In this document: piece after piece, positions 6,080-11,509 of the stretch
Layout of the letters: every line of letters starts with the position of its first letter
How positions within the stretch are numbered: position 1 is the stretch's first letter
Origin: Clostridia bacterium
Lineage (GTDB): Bacteria; Bacillota_A; Clostridia; Oscillospirales; CAG-272
Direction: 5' to 3'
NCBI GenBank assembly: GCA_017529175.1
Contig: JAFXNX010000156.1
Location: 1 to 11,509 of the forward strand
DNA length: 11,509 nt
Program-made: the position numbers and the translations under genes
Notes under the pieces: model-generated
The model's input: only the letters and a program-made list of their open reading frames with translations
Database searches by the model: none
Told to the model about the DNA's origin: nothing

Positions 6080-6796
6080 TTACTCTTTATTACCGTCCGT
6101 GCCGTGTTTTGAAAACGATATCTTTGATTCTCTGTGCTCGCTGAGCTTTATGATATTAGTGCGGTGCTTCAGGATGACGATCAGCGCGATAATGAAAGCG
6201 AAAATAACGCCGACGTACTCCATATTCTGCGCGTTTGACATTTTAAGTACTATAAACAGCACCGGAGGATACAGAGCGACCGCGATGATCGAACCGAGAG
6301 ACACGTACTTTGAGATAATGACGGTTATCAGAAAAGCCGAAAGACAGATAATGAAAGTTGTGAGGTTGGTAAACGCGATTATGAATGCGACTGTCGCAAC
6401 TCCCTTTCCGCCTTTGAATTTGAAGAAAACGGGGAAAATATGACCGATAATGCAGAACAGACCCGCAACGTACGTGCCGGGCAAATTGTAAACGTACGCG
6501 CCGAGTACAACGGCGGCGACCGCTTTTAGTCCGTCAAGAAAGAACGTTATAAGTCCGGACGCCGTTCCGTGTGTACGGAGCATATTCGTCGAGCCCGCGT
6601 TACCGCTTCCGTGTGTGCGGATATCGTCTTTAAAAAAGACCTTTGATATTATAATACTGAAATTGATGCTGCCGATGAAATATCCCGCAACCGCTAATGC
6701 TAAACAACCGATCAGGATGACAGTCCCGATACTGTCGGGATATTTTTTCATCATAACGTCTTGAAGATAATTGTGACTGTAGATCAGATCGTACAC
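6080..6796 (-). CDS. plsY: Acyl-phosphate:glycerol-3-phosphate acyltransferase PlsY
   Basis: An integral membrane enzyme that transfers the acyl group of acyl-phosphate to glycerol-3-phosphate, the first acylation in phospholipid synthesis. The family loops are clear: GSINFSIIISK near 42-52 running to HGSGNAGSTNMLR at 62-74, GHIFPVFFKFKGGKGVA at 108-124, and HRTNI at 201-205 before the C-terminal tail. About five to six membrane segments are visible. At 238 residues it is longer than usual (about 190-205), with extra residues at both ends. The start is a GTG 4 nt after the der stop, with GGAGG 9 nt upstream. An internal ATG-ATG about 15 codons later has no comparable RBS but would give a more typical N-terminus. 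Confidence 0.95.
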   Translation of the reverse strand: MYDLIYSHNYLQDVMMKKYPDSIGTVILIGCLALAVAGYFIGSINFSIIISKVFFKDDIRTHGSGNAGSTNMLRTHGTASGLITFFLDGLKAVAAVVLGAYVYNLPGTYVAGLFCIIGHIFPVFFKFKGGKGVATVAFIIAFTNLTTFIICLSAFLITVIISKYVSLGSIIAVALYPPVLFIVLKMSNAQNMEYVGVIFAFIIALIVILKHRTNIIKLSEHRESKISFSKHGTDGNKE

Positions 6797-6800
6797 CGAT

Positions 6801-8132
6801 TCAATCCTCCTCGCCTTTTTGTCTGATTATTATGCGGATCGGCGTCCCTCTGAAGCCGAAAGTTTTACGCAGACAGTTTTCTATGTATCTCTGATATGAA
6901 AAATGGAACAGTTCCGAATCATTGCAGAAAATGACGAATGTGGGCGGCGCGACTGAAGTCTGCGTCATATAGTAGATCTTGAGCCGTCTGCCTTTATCGG
7001 ACGGAGGCTGTACTCTGTTTACCGCGTCAGCCAGAATGTCGTTGAGCATTCCGGTCGTGACTCTCATCGTCGTCTGATTGTAAACGTAATTGATCATATC
7101 AAAGAGCTTGTCCACTCTCTGACCCGTTTTGGCAGAGATGAAAAGGATCGGGGCGTACGTCATATATGCAAGCGCCTCGTATACGTCTTTTGTGAAAGAG
7201 TTGACCGTACCGTTATCCTTATCTATGCTGTCCCATTTATTTACCGCGATAATGCAAGCTTTGCCCGCCTCGTGAGCGATGCCCGCGATCTTCTCGTCCT
7301 GCTCTGTGATACCTTCTCCGGCGTCAATGAGCAGTATACAGACGTTCGCTCGCTCAACAGCCATCTTGGCGCGCAGAACGCTGAATTTTTCGATCTTGTC
7401 GTTTACCCTGCTTTTCCTGCGGATCCCGGCGGTGTCGATGAAATTATAGCTTCCCTGCTCGTTTTCAAAGCGTGTGTCAATGGCGTCTCTTGTCGTGCCG
7501 GCAATATCGGAAACGATAAGGCGGTCATCGCCGAGTATCTTGTTGATAAGCGAGCTCTTCCCTGCGTTCGGTTTGCCGATGACAGCGACGCTAATACAGT
7601 CGTCGTCATCGTCATCCTGCTCGGGGATCTCCGGAAGCGCGTCTATCACGGCGTCGAGAATGTCGCCTGTACCTGTACCGTGTATCGAGGAAACCGGAAT
7701 TAGGTCCCGGCCGAAACCGAGTTCGTAAAACTCGTAGAAATCGGGTGGAAGGTTTCCGATCGAATCCGCTTTGTTTATGCACGGGATCACGGGTTTTCCG
7801 CTCATTTTGAGCATCGTCGCTATCTCTCTGTCGTCTGCCGTGACTCCGGTTTTCAGGTCGCACATAAACAGAATTACGTCAGCCGTTGTAATAGCGATCT
7901 CCGCCTGCTCTCTCATTTTTTTAAGTATGACGTCGTCCGTCTTCGGCTCGATCCCTCCGGTATCTATGACGAGAAGCTTTACACCTCGCCACTCTGTCTC
8001 TCCGTATATTCTGTCTCTGGTGATGCCGGGAGTGTCTTCGACTATTGCTCTGCGTTCTCCTATCAGCTTGTTGAAGAGCGTGCTTTTTCCGACGTTCGGT
8101 CTGCCGACAATGGCAATTACTGGTTTGTACAT
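6801..8132 (-). CDS. der: Ribosome biogenesis GTPase Der (EngA)
   Basis: Der has two GTPase domains in tandem and a KH-like RNA-binding domain, and acts in maturation of the 50S ribosomal subunit. Domain 1: GRPNVGKS at 10-17, DTGG at 57-60, NKAD at 120-123. Domain 2: GKPNAGKS at 186-193, DTAG at 233-236, NKWD at 298-301. The C-terminal KH-like part runs from about 355 to 440 and ends with the typical GFRGTPIRI. The domains are joined by an acidic linker with six consecutive Asp near 173-178. The length of 443 residues is standard. The ATG has GGAG 5 nt upstream and lies 22 bp after the DUF512 gene, the usual clostridial neighbour. Confidence 0.98.
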   Translation of the reverse strand: MYKPVIAIVGRPNVGKSTLFNKLIGERRAIVEDTPGITRDRIYGETEWRGVKLLVIDTGGIEPKTDDVILKKMREQAEIAITTADVILFMCDLKTGVTADDREIATMLKMSGKPVIPCINKADSIGNLPPDFYEFYELGFGRDLIPVSSIHGTGTGDILDAVIDALPEIPEQDDDDDDCISVAVIGKPNAGKSSLINKILGDDRLIVSDIAGTTRDAIDTRFENEQGSYNFIDTAGIRRKSRVNDKIEKFSVLRAKMAVERANVCILLIDAGEGITEQDEKIAGIAHEAGKACIIAVNKWDSIDKDNGTVNSFTKDVYEALAYMTYAPILFISAKTGQRVDKLFDMINYVYNQTTMRVTTGMLNDILADAVNRVQPPSDKGRRLKIYYMTQTSVAPPTFVIFCNDSELFHFSYQRYIENCLRKTFGFRGTPIRIIIRQKGEED

Positions 8133-8154
8133 AATTTCTCCGTTGTAGTATTTT

Positions 8155-9468
8155 CTATTCTCCGAGCAGCGAGTAGAGGAAGTCTGCTCCGTCGTTCTCG
8201 CTGAACTTTATTCCGACTCCGAGTTTTTCGGAAAGACCGTCCGGCGTCTCTCCGCAAAGGAAGAGGTCTCCTTCTGCTCGGAGCATCGTTCTCGACAGAA
8301 GAAGCTCGTCACCGAGCGCTCGTCCCGCAAGCTGATCCGCAAGATCGGCTCCGGTTAAGAGTCCCGTGACAGTAACTTCTCCACCGAAAAAATTGTTTTT
8401 TATCTTATATACCTTCGCTTTTATACCGGGGCATTTTGATGAAAGGGCATCGGCGCAGCGGCGTATCAGATCGTATGACGCCTCTCCCGTCGCGACACTG
8501 ACGCTGCGGCATATCTTTTTGTCATCCTCTGTCAAAGTCAGGAGCGCCGTATTGAATTCATACTCGAACGACGAGATCATTCCGACGCCGTTTTCGATCT
8601 GGGAAAACTCTTCCCAGTACTCGTACGGCGGAAGTTCTTTTCCGGATTTGACGTAAAATTCATCCGAGGCAAAGAAAACGCGGGAGCCGAGCGATGAAAG
8701 ACATCCCTCGGCAAACTTTTCCACCTGCTCTAAAACTGCCGCGCATTCCGCGGGAGTGAAAGGTTCTAGCGGATAAAGGCCTCCTCTGTGCGCCGTGAGA
8801 CCGGCGGGGACTACGGATACGCTCTCCATCTGCGGATAAAGCTTTGCAAGATCGCGCATTGTTTTATCGAGGTTTTCGCCGTCGTTTATTCCTTTGCAAA
8901 GAACGATCTGACCTCTCATTGATATTCCCGCGTCGTGCAGTACGTCAAGATATTCAAGCACTTCGCCCGCCCGCGGATTTACCATCATCTTTTTGCGAAG
9001 TTCCGGGTCGGTCGTATGCACGGAAATATTAACGGGGGATATGTGCATCTCGATGATTCTGTCAATATCGTGTCTGTCAAGATTCGTCAGCGTTATGTAG
9101 TTTCCGTGCAGGAAAGAAAGACGCGAATCGTCGTCTTTAAAGTACAAAGACTTTCTCATACCCCGCGGGAGCTGATCGATAAAGCAGAATATACATTTAT
9201 TCTGACAACGCATCTTTTTGTCCATCAGCGGCGTTTCAAATTCAAGACCGACGTCGTCGTATGTGTCCTTGTCAATATGAAACGAAAGCTGCTCGCCGTC
9301 CCGCATCACGCGAAGGTCGACCGATTCTTCCGCAAGATAAAAGCGAAAATCAAGAACGTCCGATATAGGATGTCCGTTGATCGAAACAAGCGCGTCACCG
9401 CTTTTGACACCCGCCCTGTCAGCTCGTGAATGTCTGTCGACAGATATGATCTTTACCATATTTTTCAC
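8155..9468 (-). CDS. PDZ / radical SAM / DUF512 protein
   Basis: A cytosolic protein found next to der in many clostridia, of unestablished function. An N-terminal PDZ-like domain (about 5-62) precedes the radical SAM cluster motif C-x3-C-x2-C (Cys88, Cys92, Cys95), which binds a [4Fe-4S] cluster. The following segment DQLPRGMRKSLYFKDDD is highly characteristic. The rest is the DUF512 region (to about 425). The listed start is a GTG; an in-frame ATG at 9459 (MVKIISVDRHSRADRAG) matches the usual family start better, and both share the nearby GGAGCGG. The gene begins 9-18 bp after the dockerin protein's stop, so the two may be cotranscribed. Confidence 0.93.
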   Translation of the reverse strand: MKNMVKIISVDRHSRADRAGVKSGDALVSINGHPISDVLDFRFYLAEESVDLRVMRDGEQLSFHIDKDTYDDVGLEFETPLMDKKMRCQNKCIFCFIDQLPRGMRKSLYFKDDDSRLSFLHGNYITLTNLDRHDIDRIIEMHISPVNISVHTTDPELRKKMMVNPRAGEVLEYLDVLHDAGISMRGQIVLCKGINDGENLDKTMRDLAKLYPQMESVSVVPAGLTAHRGGLYPLEPFTPAECAAVLEQVEKFAEGCLSSLGSRVFFASDEFYVKSGKELPPYEYWEEFSQIENGVGMISSFEYEFNTALLTLTEDDKKICRSVSVATGEASYDLIRRCADALSSKCPGIKAKVYKIKNNFFGGEVTVTGLLTGADLADQLAGRALGDELLLSRTMLRAEGDLFLCGETPDGLSEKLGVGIKFSENDGADFLYSLLGE

Positions 9469-9477
9469 CCGCTCCGG

Positions 9478-11509
9478 TCAGTTATCCGCCGGAAGTTTAT
9501 CTATATTACTCGTCAGGTAGCGGCGAAGATACAGAACGTCCGAATAATCAATACTGTCGCTTCCGTCGACGTCCGCTCTGTTATAGTCAAGATCGCTGTC
9601 ACTTACAAGCGACGAGAGAAACTTTCTGATAAGCAGAATATCTTTTGTATTTACTTTGCCGTCGCGGTTCGCGTCGCCGAAGAATGCGGTTTGGCTGACA
9701 ATTGAAACAGTCCCCGCGTCTGTTGCTGGATATACGTTTTGCCCGGAACGCTTCACGTCGCCTGAATTGTACGTAACGTCGACCGGGATATTTCCGGCGG
9801 GTGTATTATTTGCGGTGAACCTGCACAGAACAGTAAGCTCTGACGGCACGCTTCCCGCAAGAGACAGCGTTATTTTATCCGATGATACGGAGAAGCTTGA
9901 AAAGCTTGTCCCGAGCGGCGAGACTGAGATAAGCGCGAGCTTACTGTGATCGTACTCAAGATAAAACACTGCGCTCGTTCCGCCCGAAAAGTTCTTGAGC
10001 GTGACCGGAAGCGTGAACGTTTTGCCCGCCGGTATCTCACAATCGGAGACACAGATCAGCGGACCGGTCCCGTTATAATGAGGAATGGAAAGTTCCGTAT
10101 ACGAATAACCGCACACTGAACATATTTTCACGATAGAACCGTCTGTATCGACCTTAGGACGGGAAAACACCGTATTGTACGTGTGAGCTTTGATCGGTAT
10201 CTCAACTGTTATGAATTCTCCGCAAGACGTGTCTTTACAGTATACTCTTTTTGATCCCGCGGCGGTACAGGTCGCGTCAGTAATTATCTGTTCCGCGCCG
10301 GTAAAATCATGAACGTGAGGGCTGAGGACAGTAAATGAAACAGTATCGCCCGTAGTCGTATAGCCGTTAATTCCCGAAAGATACGAATTGATCGAGTCAA
10401 CTCTTGCGCTGTAGCTCCCCGCGGGGAGTATCACGCTGTATTCAGTGGTGGAAAGAGATGTTGAGACGACTGTCGTGTTATTTGACTTGTTGATGATCGT
10501 CAGCTCATATCCATCGCAGTTTGCGGCGTCGTTCCATGTAATACTCGTCGTCTCTCCGCCGAGACCGGGCGTCACGACGGGCGTGGCTTTACCGGGAGCG
10601 GCGGTGGGGACAAGAGACCAAACCTGACTTGCAGATGCGCTGTTGTACGTTGTTACGTTTACGAGCGTCTTTGAGTCCTTTGTATAAAGGTCCATAACGC
10701 ACGAAGGAGCTTGAACGCACCTTATGATATATCCTTCGGCAGTTGCGTCAAAGTACCATTCCTGGGAGGCGTCGCCGGTCGGCTCGTAAAGAGTCACTCT
10801 CTTTCCGCTCTGAACTATCGTTGCATAGACGTTGGCGACGTGGCTCGTAGTGTACTTCGGTTTTAGTACGTAGCCGTATGTCTGTTTTTTTACGTTGATC
10901 TTGAAATAATTATTTGCTTCGAGAGACGCAACGCCGAGATCGGTACCGTTGCTTTGCTGCTTTGACGGGACAGTAAGATATTTACCCGTGCTGTTGTTTC
11001 TGATGTAATAATCGCCCTCGGTTATCGTTGCATAAACGACCTCACCGCCGCTTGAGCCGTATTTCGTCCAGTATGTCCCTCGCGACAGGTTTCCGCGTCT
11101 TTCGTGAAGCGACGAAACGCCGCGCTCAAAATACTTTGACCAGTTATATCCGGCGTCATATGCGCCGTCCGCGGTGTTGGGTATACCGAGTATCTTTGTA
11201 TACGCGTACTTTTCGCTGTTATTGAGTTCGTATACAAGATACGACATCTGCCCGTTAACGGTGGTATAGTCAAGTCCGTTCGACGCGCAGTAATCTTTCA
11301 GCGAATCTATCCTTCCGGCGTGCCACTGACAAAGACCGTAACTCGGCAGACCGTCGACGTCGATCCCGTACGCTGTCGGGATAAAACGCGATTCTTCATA
11401 AATATTTGCAAGAACGCCGCAGGCTTGAGCAGCGTTGAAATGGAGCGTGTTTGTCAGAAAATCATATATGAGGGTCTCATTTGACGCAGCGTATACTTCG
11501 GGTATGTAC
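9478..11509 (-). CDS. Secreted lysozyme-lectin-cohesin-dockerin protein (partial, N-terminus outside window)
   Basis: The frame is open to the window edge, giving 676 residues; the first in-window Met (at 11247) is internal to a domain, so the true start lies beyond. Modules in order, in fragment numbering: a phage-tail-type lysozyme domain (about 10-150) with EES at 38-40, the probable catalytic Glu, and YGLCQWH at 57-63; a ricin-type beta-trefoil (about 165-301) with QEW and QVW; an Fn3-like domain (about 310-395); a segment with paired Cys (about 398-476); a cohesin domain (about 482-605); and a type I dockerin (about 610-672). The dockerin's first calcium loop is canonical (DANRDGKVNTKD); the second is DVDGSDSIDYSD. 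The first in-window residues (IPEVYAA) look like the end of a signal peptide. The protein is predicted to be exported, cleave peptidoglycan, bind glycans and join a cohesin-dockerin complex. It could act on its own wall or on other bacteria. Confidence 0.85.
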   Translation of the reverse strand, partial: YIPEVYAASNETLIYDFLTNTLHFNAAQACGVLANIYEESRFIPTAYGIDVDGLPSYGLCQWHAGRIDSLKDYCASNGLDYTTVNGQMSYLVYELNNSEKYAYTKILGIPNTADGAYDAGYNWSKYFERGVSSLHERRGNLSRGTYWTKYGSSGGEVVYATITEGDYYIRNNSTGKYLTVPSKQQSNGTDLGVASLEANNYFKINVKKQTYGYVLKPKYTTSHVANVYATIVQSGKRVTLYEPTGDASQEWYFDATAEGYIIRCVQAPSCVMDLYTKDSKTLVNVTTYNSASASQVWSLVPTAAPGKATPVVTPGLGGETTSITWNDAANCDGYELTIINKSNNTTVVSTSLSTTEYSVILPAGSYSARVDSINSYLSGINGYTTTGDTVSFTVLSPHVHDFTGAEQIITDATCTAAGSKRVYCKDTSCGEFITVEIPIKAHTYNTVFSRPKVDTDGSIVKICSVCGYSYTELSIPHYNGTGPLICVSDCEIPAGKTFTLPVTLKNFSGGTSAVFYLEYDHSKLALISVSPLGTSFSSFSVSSDKITLSLAGSVPSELTVLCRFTANNTPAGNIPVDVTYNSGDVKRSGQNVYPATDAGTVSIVSQTAFFGDANRDGKVNTKDILLIRKFLSSLVSDSDLDYNRADVDGSDSIDYSDVLYLRRYLTSNIDKLPADN

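Noticed and set aside
7600..7625. Repeat-like run of GAC/GTC triplets in der
   Set aside because: It encodes the acidic Asp-rich linker between the two GTPase domains, a normal place for low complexity.
7272..7703. Plus-strand open frame of 143 codons within der
   Set aside because: It is antisense to the most conserved part of der and has no recognisable domain or RBS.
8935..9429. Plus-strand open frame of 164 codons within the DUF512 gene
   Set aside because: It is antisense to the radical SAM and PDZ regions; composition is that of a shadow frame.
11247..11247. Met at this position as the true start of the dockerin protein
   Set aside because: The frame stays open to the window edge, and the 87 residues upstream complete the lysozyme domain, including its catalytic motif.

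Overview
The window reads as a chromosomal segment of a spore-forming, probably gut- or rumen-associated Firmicute (class Clostridia). The main reasons are a SpoIIID sporulation regulator, the clostridial run DUF512 radical-SAM protein - der - plsY, an ECF-type vitamin transporter S component, and a secreted protein with cohesin and type I dockerin modules (cellulosome-type parts). All eleven supported genes lie on the minus strand, so transcription runs from high to low coordinates. Coding density is high. No stretch over 300 bases lacks a gene, and I saw no tRNA, rRNA, CRISPR array, insertion sequence or phage module.

Layout in the direction of transcription. (1) 11509-9478: the C-terminal 676 residues of a large exported protein that runs off the window edge. 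It has a phage-tail-type lysozyme domain, a ricin-type beta-trefoil, an Fn3-like domain, a His/Cys segment, a cohesin and a dockerin. (2) 9468-2558: six tightly packed genes, with gaps from an 8-bp overlap to 31 bp: DUF512 radical SAM protein, der, plsY, a Methyltransf_32-type methyltransferase, a PHP-domain phosphoesterase and an SDR sugar-alcohol dehydrogenase. The first three keep the usual clostridial order. After plsY, where gpsA and spoIVA are often found, the methyltransferase-PHP-SDR group stands instead. (3) 2475-2203: spoIIID, with a sigma-E-like promoter and a 16-bp perfect inverted repeat that covers both the promoter -10 and the ribosome binding site. (4) 2120-613: coaX (type III pantothenate kinase), then an ECF S component. 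Each is preceded by an inverted repeat built from the same 11-bp half-site, overlapping a TATAAT box. (5) 534-100: a small flavodoxin-like protein followed by a hairpin terminator.

Two regulatory arrangements stand out. At spoIIID, a transcript reading through from the upstream operon would fold its RBS into a long hairpin, whereas a transcript from the sigma-E-like promoter would start inside the loop and leave the RBS free. Around coaX, two operator-like palindromes share half-sites but differ in arm spacing by 11 bp, about one helical turn. This suggests one regulator controls both CoA synthesis and an adjacent vitamin transporter, possibly for pantothenate. The most unusual protein is the lysozyme-lectin-cohesin-dockerin fusion, which points to a wall-cleaving enzyme assembled on a cellulosome-like scaffold.
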